Source of the DNA: Argopecten irradians
Lineage: Eukaryota > Mollusca > Bivalvia > Pectinida > Pectinidae
Length of the DNA stretch: 64,000 nt
Assembly (NCBI RefSeq): GCF_041381155.1
Contig: NC_091144.1
Location: forward strand, 31,304,980 to 31,368,979
Direction of reading: 5' to 3'
Below the pieces are notes generated by a model, which searched no databases, had not been told where the DNA came from, and was given only the letters and a program-made list of their open reading frames with translations. Both the position numbers and the translations under genes were made by a program. Positions 10,191-23,420 of the stretch are shown one piece after another; position 1 is the first letter of the stretch; every line of letters starts with the position of its first letter.

Positions 10191-11909
10191 TGGATACGGT
10201 ATACGTTGGCAAGTACTAACTGCAGCTCTTTCAAGAAAACAAACAACACGGACGGTGGGATGTGACTACGACTTAACGATAATCCGTACTCAAAATGAAA
10301 CAAAGGCAAAATGTAGAAAAGGCTAGGGGAATTGAGTCAGGTACTCCAGGGGAGTAAATGTTCCTTGATTCATTAAATCTTGTCAAATCTGGTTCGAGAC
10401 TTTTACATTCGTTCATTAACATCGTTGGTAAGCTTCGACTAGCCCATCGTCGACGGTTAACCACGTAATCAGCCTAAACGGAGCGAGCGAGGTGGAATTT
10501 AGATACTGTGTTTCCGAGAGACAGAATAGCTATTATTATCTTTATTTCCTCCAAAATGGAAGATTACATAATGAATGAAATTTACAATGAAAACAATAAA
10601 CAAAACAGCAAACAAATACATGTATTTACAAAATATGACAGATATGTGATATATGGCGTCGGTTGACGTTACTGGAGTGTTGGCGCTATCGTATCCGCCA
10701 GGACAGGTAGACTTTGTAGATTATGGCGCATGGATGTTACTATCCAGAAAGAGGAGATTAGCATTTGATAAATATTTGATCATCCAGTCAACCATACAAC
10801 TTGCAAGCCGTCTCTGCTATAGACAAAGATTAAGGTAAGCGGCTAGTTCTGGGGGGGTTGGGTGTTTAATTTTAAATTCCCAACATTTATCTGATCCGTT
10901 GCCACTTGCGAGCGACAAACTCATCATCCTCTTGCGATGAAATGCTTCTTAGACATATCTATCACCCTTTTCATTTGTGCATCGAAGAAAAATAACCCAA
11001 TATGAATATATCATGTAGATACGGATATCCTAACCCTAGAGAACCTTAGACTTTATTCATTTGGAGAGTACACGTTCAGGTTTTAAGTTTCTTGATATAT
11101 TCTTACAGTTATTCTTTCGAAATACCTACTACAGTCTTATCACTCGTATTCTATTTTATACCAAATTCTTACATTATTGGTCTAATTGCACATTGACTGT
11201 TGCCATTAGTGTTTGATATCTTCTAATACTGGACTCGTCATATTCTGTAGCAATTTTATGATCCTTTTCAAAATATCAAATTTATGCATTAATGCATGTC
11301 AGGTTTATATTGTATATTAGAGTATGAAAGAATATAGAATTGTATGAGTGGATCGCAAGATTATGAATATTTGGATGAAAGAGAGTAATTATGATGTCTA
11401 GTAATAGTAATGCTTGTGCTAGAGGCAAAACTGAAATTGAAGATGAATTGGCGATATGAATGATTATTAGTAGCACATAGCTGGGAGATAGAAATTGGTG
11501 ATGAAAGAATGAGATGAATAATGCATAATAGGATTTTCAAAAAGATAATGTTACAATGTGTTGTTTCTAAAGATAAAAAAGATACAAAAAATTATCAGAA
11601 AAGCATAGCATCAATAACCACTGCAGTTACACTTTAACATCCACCCGTCTTTTTACCACTCTCACACAGAACAAGGCCATGTTAAGCTATTCTGAGAAGA
11701 TCTTATATAAAGATTATTTCGCTTTGTATGAAAACAAATAGTCTGTCACCTAACGGTCATTACTAAAGATTATAAATGACCTCGGTGAAGGTAATCGAGT
11801 AATATACTGCATTGAACTGACATCTCTTGAAACGCAGCAAAGGTCATTAACCCTTTCTTCGAAAGTCAAACTTTCCTTGATTTCTATACTCACACACTAC
11901 AATGGCAAT
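10191..11909. other. No gene recognised
   Basis: Contains a segment at 10430-10510 (CATCGTCGACGGTTAACCAC, then GGAGCGAGCGAGGTGG) resembling 8225-8300, so part of an interspersed repeat. A short open frame at 10653-10835 ends before a GTAAGC, but no acceptor, homology or conserved motif supports it as an exon. Confidence 0.4.
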
Positions 11910-12119
11910 TGTCGGGGTTCGGCATACAAGACGTCCGACCACAATGTGTAATGGCGGACAGCAAGCGAGTTTGAACATTTTACATACATTTCACTACAGT
12001 GGGCTTTAATTTTCTGGCATATCACAGAAAATCCAACTAATCTAATTTCCATTAGAACTGGTTTGTTTCCGATATATATGCAAATCTTAATGTACTTTAA
12101 GACTGAATTGTCCCATTAA
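11910..12119. mobile_element. TA-flanked MITE, right part
   Basis: Ends ACTGAATTGTCCCATTAAG, the inverted counterpart of the terminus at 8452, and shares GGGTTCGGCAT and TGTGTAATGGCG with the left part. See the entry at 8452. Confidence 0.55.
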
Positions 12120-13269
12120 GCAATCCTTGTACGGTATATAACCATATAATGAAACATAAGTACGTCGATACCTTTACTATGGCGTTGCTACATTTTTATT
12201 AGCAATTACTTTTAAAAGCGTCCGTGGGTTTGATTGTGAATTACACATGCACGTCAGTAAAAGATCAATGTATGAAAAAAACCCAGTTCGTCTGTGCGAA
12301 TTTACATTAACAAGTAAAACGACATTTAAATCCAATACACCCAATGAGCCGGTTGAAAATAGACGCAGCAACCTAGTTCCAGAAACAATGAAAATTCGCC
12401 AAATACCAAAAATGAACAATGCATTAATTTCATCCCAATCATCGATTTAGATGATAAAGCGTCAAGATTTGAAAGCCTAAGTAATGGTTATTGATTTGCT
12501 GAAAGCTTATATGTACCATAGCATGATCTTCCCAACAATGTCTACGGTCGCCTATGAATGGTGCAACATTATTTTGATTTTGAAAAAAGAGGCAGTGATA
12601 AATCTATCTTTAAGCAATTTTTGATGAGTTTAAAGATGGACTAGGGAATGCCACAATTTTCAGGTCTAAAATTCCGCTATGTTAGACCAAAAGTGCATAT
12701 GAAATATTTTGCGTCGTAGATCCATCCACAATCAAGTCAAAACTCCTGACAGTTACAGAATGCCCTATTTTTACCAATTCCGCGATTTCCGGTTATCGTC
12801 AAACCTGTGTTTGAGCTATTAATTATTAATTTGACATCGAGGGCAACATTCACGGATATTAAATGTCCTCACGTAGTGAGAATACGCAAATTTATTATCC
12901 TGATTTTGCGATATCGCAAAAATTTAATTCGTGTTTAAAGACTTAACAAAGCCCGTTTACAATTCCTGGAACTTTTAATCAATGTTATTTTTGGCGTTGA
13001 AACTGTTTATTATTAATGTTTAATTTGTTTTCATACTAAACCCAACTTTCTGATTGGCAGATAATTTTTCTTCATATACTATGAAGAAAAAAATCCAAGG
13101 ATGGCACGAAAACCAGACGTTATCATGACGTCACAATAGAGACATCGAAGTTGAGTAGTGATTTAGCAAAAAAAAAATTCATTGGAAAGTCAATGGAATC
13201 GTACGTTTAAATGTGTTTTATGTAATCTAGCAGTCTGAAACATTAATAAACATTGATGTAACTATTTTT
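12120..13269. other. No gene recognised
   Basis: AT-rich sequence with a short palindrome near 13067-13091 (TTTTTCTTCAT...ATGAAGAAAAA). Overlapping open frames of 67-80 codons occur on both strands at 12177-12450, but they lack splice context or recognisable motifs and look like chance. Confidence 0.45.
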
Positions 13270-13378
13270 GAACTTCATCAGGTTATGAAATAAATTTTGG
13301 TTGTAATCTTTTGTGAGAATCCGCAACGCGGATTCACACAGTTTGCAATCAAAATTTCTTTCAAACCCCGATGAAGTT
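13270..13378. mobile_element. Imperfect foldback, ~50-bp arms
   Basis: AACTTCATCAGG...GAGAATCCGC on the left pairs with GCGGATTC...CCCCGATGAAGTT on the right with several mismatches and indels. The centre (AATCCGC-AAC-GCGGATT) is a tight perfect hairpin. No ORF. Confidence 0.7.
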
Positions 13379-13559
13379 AAAAAAAGTGACATGAATACTT
13401 CAGTAATTTTAATACACATATATGCATTATTATTTATTAACGAAAACATTTATGTGTCTTTGAAAATTAATTTGTAAATTTTAATGAAAAAATTATGATA
13501 TGAAGTATTCATTACTTAATCGAATTTCACTACCAGTAGAAGTTTTCAATGTTATTACC

Positions 13560-14400
13560 ATTACGAGTTTGTAATAGCCTCAACTTTTACACGACTCATC
13601 TTGTTGCTGGGGAACAAGACGCAAATTGTTTTATCGTTAGGGCATATTGCAAAATACTGTAGTGTATTATTACCATCAACCTGTCATATCATTTTGTTTG
13701 CTGTGGGAACACAGACGCATTATTCTTTATCGTTAAGACATTAATTATCTTCATAATACAAAATAGTGGTAGTGTTATTTCCATCAACCTGTCATTCATT
13801 TTGTTGCTGGGGAACAAGACGCATTATTCTTTATCGTTAAGACATTAATTATCTTCATAATACAAAATAGTGGTAGTGTTATTTCCATCAACCTGTCATT
13901 CATTTTGTTGCTGGGGAACAAGACGCATTATTCTTTATCGTTAAGACATAGTGGTAATTCATTCATTTGTTGCTGGGGAAAAGACGGCATTATTCTTTAT
14001 CGTTCAAATACAATACAAATAGTGGTAGTGCTATTGACCATCACCCTGGTCATTCATTTGTTGCTGGGGAACAAGACGCATACAAATAGTGGTAGTGTTA
14101 TTTCCATCAACCTGCCATTATCGTTAAGACAATTCACTTAACGTTTCATTATTCTCATTACAATACAAAATAGTGGTAGTGTTTAATTTCCATCAAACCT
14201 GTCATTCATTTTGTTGCTTTGGGAACAACGCATTATTCTATACGCATTAATTATCTTCACTTTATCGCATTTTACCATTAAGACTTTTGTTGCTGGGGAA
14301 TATTATCTTTATCGTTTTAAGACATTATCATCACAATAAAATTAGTGGTAGTGCTATTACCATCAACCTGTTCATTCATTTTGTTATGAAATCGAAACCA
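13560..14400. repeat. ~105-bp tandem array
   Basis: The unit contains CAACCTGTCATTCATTTTG, TTGCTGGGGAACAAGACGC, ATTATTCTTTATCGTTAAGAC, and AATACAAAATAGTGGTAGTG. Two early units (about 13690-13900) are nearly identical; later ones are shortened and scrambled, with many one- or two-base indels. A separate single unit lies at 17880-18000, beyond the 25-bp minisatellite. Confidence 0.85.
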
Positions 14401-14720
14401 TAAGGATCAAAAATATCACCACAGAGAATACAGATGTGAATACAGTCACGATTATTGAGGCCTTTAAACCTAGAAAGGCAATTATAAAAGACTTCATCGA
14501 TTTCTTATTTACATTGTATCAACGATTTGCTTCATATTTTCTGTCATTACTTCTAACCCCTGGACTGTGTCATAGTTAAACTGGAGGCAGTTCAGGATGT
14601 TAGAGAAAACTACTGACCAGAATCACGGGTGAAGATCAAAGAGACAGAGACGCCCAACAGCAAACGACGCCAGTCAACTACAGTGTGTCATTATTCAATT
14701 ATTTTAATAATCTGGGTCTT
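14370..14720. repeat. Left copy of a ~330-bp flank repeated on both sides of the minisatellite
   Basis: ACAGTCACGATTATTGAG, CCTTTAAACCTA and the later GACGCCCAACAGCAAA block recur in the same order at 18000-18320. Its second half belongs to the CATCCTCGATAC MITE family (CCCCTGGACTGTGTCATAG). Confidence 0.75.
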
Positions 14721-14882
14721 TTAAGGTGCATATGTCGCAGTATTGATCGAACTTACAAGGCCTTAAATATTACGGATTGATCAACACTGGGGATTTAGTA
14801 TAATAGAAGCAAAACTATGGCCCATGTTATGATTTGTATTGCGAAAAAAATGACGTGCAACTCAGAAGAAATTGCAAGTTGA

Positions 14883-17860
14883 TACCACTCAGAGATTTTG
14901 TATGATTACTACCAGTAAGTAGTTTGCAATGTTGATACCACTAAGAGTTTGTAATGTTACCTATCCAGTTAGAGTTTGTAACTGTAACTACCAGTAAGAG
15001 TTTGTATGTAACTACCACTAAGAGTTTCTTAAATGTAACCACAGTAAGGTTTTGTAATGTTAACTACTTAGTACCAGTTTTGTTAATGTGTTCTACCACT
15101 AAGTATCTGTAATGTTACTACCACTAATTTAAGCGTTTTGTAATGTTACTACCAAGTAAGAGTTTGTAATGTTACCACTAGTTTGTAATGTTACTACCAC
15201 TATGAGTTTTGTAATGTAACTACCAGTAAGAGTTTTGTAATGTTATTACTAATTAGGAGTTGGTAATGTTACTTACTCCAGTAAGAGTTTTGTAATATTA
15301 CTTACAAGTAAGAGTTTCGTAAATGTAATATCACTAAGAGTAGTGTATGTTACTTACCAGTAAGAGTTTGTAATTGTATCTAACAGTAAGAGTTTGTAAT
15401 GTAACTACCACTTAGAGTTGGTAATGTAGATACAAGTAGGAGTTTGTAATGTTACAACCACTAAGTGTTTGAAATGTTACAACCACTAATAGTTGAAACT
15501 AACTACCACTAAGAGATTGTAATGTTACTACCAGTAAGATTTGTAATGTTACTAACTGTAAGAGTTTTATGTTACTACCACCGAGTTTGTAATGTAACTA
15601 CCAGTAAAAGAGTTGTAATGTTACAACCAGTATGAGTTTGTAATGTTTACTACCAGTAAGAGTTTTGTAATGTATACTACCAGTACAGAGTTCTGTAATG
15701 TTACTACCAGCAATAGTTTGTTAATGTAACTTCACTAATAGTTTCTAATACCACAACCAGTAAGAGTTTGTAATGTTAACTACCACTAAGAGTTTGTAAT
15801 GTACTACCCACTAAGAGTTTGTAATGTTGCTACCACTAAGAGTTTTGTAATGTTGCTACCAGTAAGAGTATTGTAATGCGTTGCTACCACTAAGAGATTG
15901 TATTATTGCTACCACATAAGAGCCTGTTATGTAACTACAATTAACAGTTTTGTAATGTTTACTACAGTAAAGAGTTTGTAATGTTACTACCAGTAAGAGT
16001 TTCTAATATTACTACCACTAAGAACCTGATGTAACTACACTAAGAGTTTATATGTTCTACCAGTATAGAGTTTGTTATGTTACTATCATAATTCTACCAC
16101 TAATAAGACTGTAAATATTTTCTACCCACCTAAATGTGTACTACAGTAAGAGTTTGTAATACTACTTACTAAGAGTTTGTAATGCTACTCCCGTAAGAGT
16201 TAATGTTTGACTACCACTAAGAGTTTGTAATGTACCAGTAATGTTACTACTACAGTAAGAGTTTGTAATGTGTATTACTAATGAGTTGGTTCACCACTAA
16301 GAGTTTGTAATATTACTACCAGTAAGAGTTTGTAAATGTTACTAACCAGAGTAAGATTTTTTAAATGCTACTACCGTAAGAGTTTGTAATGTACTACAGT
16401 AAGAGTTTTGTATTTTCTACCAGTGACAGAGGCCGTAATAATTACTTTCCACTAATAGCCTGAAAAATTTCTACCAAGTAAAGTTTGCAGTTAGAGTTTT
16501 GTAATGTTACTAAGTAAGAGTTGTTAATGTTACTACCAGGTAAGAGTTTGTTTAAATAAATATTCCACAAAGAGCCAGTTAATGCTACTACCATACAGTA
16601 GCCTGTAATATTTCTACCACTAAGGGGCCAGTAATATTTTTAGCCACATAAGAGCCGGTAATATTTCTACCACTAAGAGCCTGTAATATTTCTTAACCAC
16701 TAAAAGCCGTATTATTTTCTACCACTAAGGGCCTGTAATATTTTCTTACCACTAAGAGCCTGTAAATATTTTCTACCACTAAGAAGAGCTGTAATATTAT
16801 CTACCACCTAAGAAGCCTGTAATATTACTAACCACTAAGAGGGCCTGTAATATTTCTACCACTAAGGGCCTGTATTTTTTTTCATATATCTACCACTAAG
16901 AGCCTGTAATATTTCTACCACTAAGTGACTGTAAATTTTCTACCACTAAGGGCTGGTAATATTTACTACCACTAAGGGCCTGGTAATCATTCTACCACTA
17001 AAGAGCCTGTTATAATTACAACCACTAAGGGCCTGTAATCGATTCTACCACTAAGAGCCTGTAATATTTCTACCACTAAGCAGCTGTAATTATTTCTAAA
17101 CACTAAGAGCCTGTTAATATTACTACCAAAGAGCCTGTAATAATTCTAACACTAAGAGCCTGTATTAGTTCTACCACTAAGAGCCAGTAAATATTTCTAC
17201 CACTAAAGGGCCTGTAATATTCTACCACTAAGAGCTGTTAATATTAATTTCTAACCACAAAGAGTAAAATTTTCTACCACAAAAGGTCCTGTAATATTAC
17301 CACTAGAGCCGTGATATTTTCCTACACTAAAGCCCTGTAATATATCTACTCCACTACAGGTGCCGTAATAATTCTACCACTAAGAATTTGTAATGTTTCC
17401 TACCAGTAAGAGAAGTTTATAATGTACCTAATATGTAAGAGTTTGTAATGTTACTTACTACCAGTAAGAGTTTTTGTAAGTTACTACCACTAAGAGTTTG
17501 TAAATGTTAACCACCATTGTTAGTTTGTAATATATACTGGGGGGTAAAGAGTGATTGTAATGTTACAATCAGAAAGTTTGGTAAAATATTACTACAACAG
17601 GGGGGGTTTTGTAACATATCAACTACCAGAAATAGTTTGCAATAATTACGAACTTATTTGACCAGTTTGATTTTTGCAGATATTTTCTACCGGTAAGACA
17701 AATGATTGTAACTACAGGGAAAGAAATTTGCAATATTTACTACCAATAAGAGATTGTAATGTTTATTACCAAGTGAAAGTTAGAAATATATTAACTATCA
17801 GTAGAAGTTTGCAATATTTACTCAAAAGAGGTTGCAGTGCAACTTACAAGTAAGCGTATT
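14883..17860. repeat. Large minisatellite of 25-bp units, ~3 kb
   Basis: The consensus unit is GTAATGTTACTACCA, then GTAAGAGTTT, repeated head to tail; the length implies about 115-120 units. Three blocks are visible. Units with AGAGTTTGTAATGTTAC occupy about 14.9-16.4 kb, units with AGAGCCTGTAATATTTC occupy about 16.4-17.4 kb, and the first type returns, more eroded, to 17.86 kb. Single-base insertions and deletions are very frequent throughout. No gene is embedded. Confidence 0.93.
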
Positions 17861-17879
17861 GTATCTCTATCATACAACG

Positions 17880-18415
17880 CTTCGTTTTGTTACTTTGGAA
17901 CAAGGTGCAAAGTGTTTTCAACTCTAGGACATTGATTATAACTTCACTAATACAAAATATCGGTAGTGTCATTTCCATCAATACAGTCACTCATTTTGCT
18001 ATAAAAAATCGAAACCGTAATTGTCACAAGTATCAATCGCAAAGAATACAGATATGAATACAGTCACGATTATTGAGACCTTTAAACCTAAAAGACTTCG
18101 ACGTTTTCATTTACATTGTATCAACTGTTTAAATATATGCATACTTCTGTCTTCAGTTTGGAGTCAGTTAAGACGCAAGAAAGAAAATACTGACTAGACA
18201 CAGGCTTGCAGAGATTTCATATGAAGATAAAAGGGACAGTGACGCCCAACAGTAAAGCCAGTCTCAACTACAGTGTATCATTATACAATTCATTTGATGT
18301 ACATAAAAGTACCAAACTACCTGCTCATCTAGATATGTTTTCACACAAAGAGCCATCAGTTTATCTATGACATGCTAACGACAATGAGTAAACCTTGGAG
18401 GATCGAGGATGAGTC
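17880..18415. repeat. Single 105-bp unit followed by right copy of the flank and a MITE end
   Basis: 17880-18000 matches the 105-bp unit (TGTTACTTTGGAACAAGG, AATACAAAATATCGGTAGTG). 18000-18320 repeats the flank seen at 14370-14720. 18350-18415 (GAGCCATCAG, then CTTGGAGGATCGAGGATGAG) is a right end of the CATCCTCGATAC family. Confidence 0.7.
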
Positions 18416-19217
18416 ATTGGTTTTGTCCTTCACGACAATCTGGGACTTTTATTGTGCAAATTGTGCAGTATTGATCGATGTTAAGAGGCCTTTAACGGCC
18501 ATTGACACAATCTTTTTAGGTAACGGAACTTCAATAGCTCATGATTGGGCGTTCAATCTAAAGCAAAACTTTGGCCTTTCTTGAGTTTGTGTGACAAATA
18601 AAGCATGGCCAAACAAAAATATGGTCTATTATTAAAGGATGTCAGTCTATTCAACACTATACATGGTATAGCAATAGCTGACATTATTGAAGTTTGCAAT
18701 TAAAGCGTGGACACCAGATGTTGCTTTGAATTTGAACAGTACAAAATTTGCCTAAAACAGTATGTATTAATTCCCCGACCTGCTTCCTTATATTACGGAA
18801 ACAAATGTTAAGTTGTGACTGAAGAGCTGAAAAAAGGAGTTTTCAATTAGTCAGCCACCTGGATAAAAATCAGAACCTTAACAAGATTTCCTACCAGCAG
18901 ATGACCTATTGATCAATCAGATGTCAACCTCGATTTGAATCATGAATATTGCCGTTCCTGTCAATAGTTACCTATTTTACTCAAAAAAAGGTGTATCTAC
19001 TTTTTTTCTCCAAAATGTCGTATTTTTAGGATATGTAAAACACAAATTATAAATATGGTCTTATAAGACTTATAAATATCACGCAAAAAAAAAATTGTTT
19101 CATGTATGAAAAAATTGACTTTCAGCCGTAGATTTCTTCGAATTTATTACAAAATGACCGGGATATTTAAAGTATGTAAATATGCAATAAAACGTCGAGG
19201 TAATGAAAGTGAAAAAA
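18416..19217. other. No gene recognised
   Basis: AT-rich, short frames only. No repeat with clear boundaries and no exon support. Confidence 0.45.
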
Positions 19218-19370
19218 ACTCTTTTATAAGTGGATATGAAGGATAGGGATATTCTACCCGTCGGTATCACAAAATGTTGCCAAAAGCACCTCGGCAAGCC
19301 TACGTGTTTTAGTACATTTTGTGACCCTCGGGTAGAATATCCCTAACCGATCACAACCCTATAATGAAAG
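19218..19370. mobile_element. Foldback element
   Basis: AGGGATATTCTACCCG...CACAAAATG (19244-19275) pairs with CATTTTGTGACCCTCGGG...ATATCCCT (19315-19344). Weaker pairing extends outwards through CTCTTTTATAA and TTATAATGAAAGAG-like words. Another arm of the family is at 8997-9060. Confidence 0.75.
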
Positions 19371-19737
19371 AGTCCTTATAATACATAATATTGGATGATA
19401 ACCGGATTAATTAAAAACACAAACGTTATACGCACAGAAACAAAAATAATTTGTCCGTTTTGACCATCTTTAAAGTCTAGTAACTCTTGTAAAATATTAA
19501 CTGATTTTGACCAGTAATCAAAACAATTACCGAGAATCTTAATATGACATCAATAAATACATCAAAAATTTTGATGAAATTCGTGTCGATAAATACAAAT
19601 GTTTATCCAGCGGAAAACCATAGATTCTATTTGTTTTGGGACATATTTTAATGTCCCGTAAATCTCGCAGAGTATTTTTCATGTTTCTTGACGCCGCCAA
19701 TAATTTCGACATAGTGATTACCTACAAGTAGGCATAG

Positions 19738-22060
19738 GCTACGAGGGTCCCACATGCAACCCCCCTCCCTAACCCTCCAAAACCAATAATTAACAACTGC
19801 TTAAGTTGGGATGAACTTCAGGTTTTGTGACGCTCCATCCTATATGGCCCTACCATCACGAATTTCACTACAAAAATTGAAAAATAGACATAACTATTGA
19901 CATTTTTTCAACCGAAGTAGACAATGAGGTATCAGAAAGACCACAATAGAACAACCACTACATATCAGGACCAAATAAATCCAATTATATGTAGTGATTG
20001 TCATACCGCAGGAAATGGAAAAAAATCGTGGATGTTAAGCTCAAAATTTGGTGATATTTTCACTAATTTTTCATATTTGGCTTGACGCAGAAAAAAAAAT
20101 GTTTACTTCCAACAAGCACAATTATTCCTTCTAATCAGTTTTTTGACAACTTATATCATCAGTTTAAAAAATTTAAAAGTTTTCAAACAACAAACAACTA
20201 AAAACTAAACTGTTGTGTAAGTTCTTAGGATCTAAGGATCCTTAGGTGGGAGAAAACCCCTTTTGGAGAAATCGTGGCATAGTTATGGCCAGCTTAAGAT
20301 GTTTCTTTTGCAATGAAACGTGCTGAAGATAAGCCAGTCATTCTAGCTAAACTGCCGGACAGGTAGTCCCTTATTTTTGTGATTTTACTACGTAAAAAGA
20401 TTATGCTTAGTTGTTGACGTTGTTGCATACCACAGCATTTTTATACATAAGATGTCCTTACTAAATCTCAGCCCACCCCTACAAATAGTCCAAACATGAC
20501 ATTTGAACCCGATGATATTGCTATCAAAATGGACTGATATATCAACATGGATATTTTATAAGTAAGCCACATTATACATCTTTGATATATCTAATCTAAA
20601 AGTTAGTTTTAATCCTTGTTTTAAAGGGTGCAAAATGGAATCTTTCTAAACTGAAAATATGTGCTCAGAATAACAATTTACAGTCTTTCAAACCCCATTC
20701 TGTATATTGAGCGAGATATCTAACGACATCACGTATCGTGCAGTAACCAGTTGTATAGACTATTTAGCATGAAAATTTCCACGAGATTATTGCGCAAATA
20801 ACATTAATTTAGGAAACATGCCGCGGACCTTCAGTTTTTCTTGAAGCGCCACGTGAACCCCGACCTAAGTGCTACCTATGTGGTTGCACTTGCGTTACGT
20901 ATATCGCTAGACTAGGAACGTCCCCACATGCAACACGCCACCCCCTAGAACCGATAGCGCTAAAAGCTGGCGATTCGCAGGATGGATGAACTTGATTTTT
21001 CACTCATCAATATGGCAAAGCAATATCGAATTGATGTAACATCAAAATGAAAAATCATGGCATTGACATTTTTCATCCAAATATTTAAATGAGGAGCATT
21101 TTCATGACCACAATAGAACGTACAATATATACAGACTAACATAATACAATGTATTGTATTTGGATTATTTGGTCCTGGTAGCTGAAAATTATAAGATGTT
21201 AAACTAAATGATGTTCATATTTGAGCGCTAATTTTTCATATTAGTCCCAAATCAGTTGAAAAAATGTTTCAACAGCAAATGGCTGTTTTCTAATCACTTT
21301 GTTAGTGACAACTATATCAATACAAGTTGGAAAATAAACAATGACTTCCAAACAACGGAATGTTAACGATTGTACAATTTCTAAGGCAACCACGGATGTT
21401 AGTGGGAATGTTAACCCACGTGATGTAACATATCTAGCATCATTGGGTCCAAAAGTTTGAAATTAACATACGCATATCTAGATAGGTTCACGGGTATTGT
21501 ATGTCTGGTACCCGTAAGAAAGATGAACTGTTCCATATCCCAAGCCCCATAGGCAGAAATTTACATAATATGCTAAACTATACGTAACCACAGGACCTGA
21601 GCGACGGACATCATTTTGAGAATTACTAACAAGTATACATATTATCCAAGGATATATATATAATAATAATATAATATATATGATTTATATATCTAATGGG
21701 TTACATAGGCATAAACCGTGGTTGAAGAGGGTGCAAAAGGGGTAAAATGAAGTCTATAGGGTTCAGAGTGTAAGATGTGTGAAAATGTGATGACTCTCCT
21801 CTCCCTAGCCCCATGCGGCCTAAATGGAGAAGATTGCGTTCACAATTTAACCACAGGGACCTGGCACGATTTATTTAACTAACAATAAACTTGCCTGAAG
21901 CGCTAAAGGCATTTTACCTTGGCTATTTTATACAAACTTTTAAGAAACTCGGTTTTACATTTGGTTACAAATATTTGCACAGGAAAATGGCCGAAAATGA
22001 ATATTTTTCATGTACATCCAAGGTCCAGTAACATACTCCACTACAAATAATGTCGGCACA
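19738..22060. repeat. Two diverged direct copies of a ~1.16-kb sequence
   Basis: Landmarks recur in the same order about 1.16-1.18 kb apart: CCCACATGCAAC at about 19750 and 20932, GACCACAATAGAAC at about 19949 and 21108, GACAACTTATATCAT-like words at about 20144 and 21307. Divergence is high with many small indels. No open frame spans either copy, so this is probably an old tandem duplication of a non-coding element. Confidence 0.7.
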
Positions 22061-22649
22061 AATTGGCAATCGGAACTTGGTCGACCCTCCCTAGGCATTT
22101 AAATTTTATTACCAAGTTTGGAAGGAAAAATAAGGTTAATATTTATTACAGTTTAAAAAAATCGTAAGTGGCAGAAAATGACTTTTTTATTTAGTAAATC
22201 AAATGGGCCATAACTATGCTAAATTAGGAACTGCCAAAAATGGTTATATCGAACTGAGCAAGCCCATAAGGCATAATAACTCTATGTTACCAATATTATA
22301 ACAATTTGAGTATGGACATTTTGTTAGTTATTACACAGAAACTGGCAGAAAATTGAACATTTGAAGTAAATTAATGTGCCATACACTCGTATAAACATAG
22401 TGACATAGTCATTCTGATCCCCCGCAATGGAGATATCAAAGCAGAAGTAAGTTGATTGTGGAGACTTACTGTATGAAAAAAAAAACCGGAAAAAGGAAGT
22501 ATAGCTAAAAGCTGAAGATGGAGTAGGATAACTTGGCTGGCAATCCGTTGAATCAGTATCCAGAGCCTTGACATTATAAGTAAACATGACTATCTGCACA
22601 AAGATTGGTGGTTTTGCAAAGTATACATTTACCAATTTCCATTATATAT
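22061..22649. other. Probable continuation of the same repeat cluster; no gene
   Basis: Contains GGGCCATAACTATGCTAAATT and TCGAACTGAGCAAGCCCATAA-type words that look like a dispersed repeat. Overlapping minus-strand open frames of 67 and 103 codons at 22324-22635 lack motifs and splice context. Confidence 0.4.
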
Positions 22650-23420
22650 TCAGCAATGTTTCCATGGTAACGTAAACAGTGCAAAAAATGAAAACCTAAA
22701 AATAGCAAAGGTACTACTAGAGCCTAAAAGGGATGTGTCTGATGAAGTTTCGTGGAAATATCTCTGCTGAGTTTAGAGTTATCTCCGAAAAAATGAACCT
22801 GCTACAAAATATGATATGTTTCCAAGCCTGTTTTCCAAGGTTCCGGGAAAGTGCAAAAAATGAAACCTAAAAATAGCAAAAGGCACTATCTAGACCATAA
22901 GAACCATGTAGCCACGAACTCCGGCTAAATATCTCTCCTGGTTTGAAAGTAGAGCTCCGGATCCGTTCATAGCCGAGTCCTTACTAGGCATTTCAGCAAT
23001 GTTTCCATTGTTACAGAAAAATAGTACAAAAGTGAGAAAACGTAAAATAGCACAAGAGCATTTGTGAACCAATTAATAACCCAATGTGTCAATGAAGTTC
23101 AGTGAAATATCTCTTCTGGTTTTTAGTAATGCTCCTGAAACTAACTGGTACAAATAATAGAGATCTTTGCTAGCATAAGGTCCATGGTTACGGAACAGTG
23201 CAAAAAAATGAAAACCTGGCAAGAGCAAAGCACAGCAATTCATAAGTAACAATGTGATTCCTATGCAGATTTTTTTTTTTTTTTCGAAGATAATCGGTTT
23301 ACATTTGCTAGATGTTATTGCAATGGAAGACCATTCGTACGGACGTTACACGGACAGACGGACGTACCGACCGGATACCCAAATGTATATCCCCCGCTCA
23401 ACTTCGATGGCGGGAGGATA
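22650..23420. repeat. ~173-bp tandem array with a GGAC-rich tail
   Basis: Four units are marked by GTGCAAAAAATGAAAACCTA at about 22680, 22852, 23025 and 23202, each followed by GAAATATCTCT(C/G)CTGG-like words. The array ends in ACGGACGTTACACGGACAGACGGACG and a CCCCCGCTC...GATGGCGGG stem near 23390-23415, resembling ends of the terminal-hairpin elements elsewhere in the window. Confidence 0.75.

Noticed and set aside
10653-10838. 61-codon frame ending at a GTAAGC donor
   Set aside because: No acceptor or upstream exon, no motif, and the surrounding sequence resembles dispersed repeat material.
14883-17860. CRISPR-like array interpretation of the 25-bp repeats
   Set aside because: Units are directly head to tail without unique spacers, in an intron-bearing eukaryotic genome with no cas-like genes.
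22324-22635. 103-codon minus-strand frame with hydrophobic stretches
   Set aside because: No splice context, no conserved pattern, in a repeat-rich region; overlapping frames of similar length exist by chance in AT-rich DNA.
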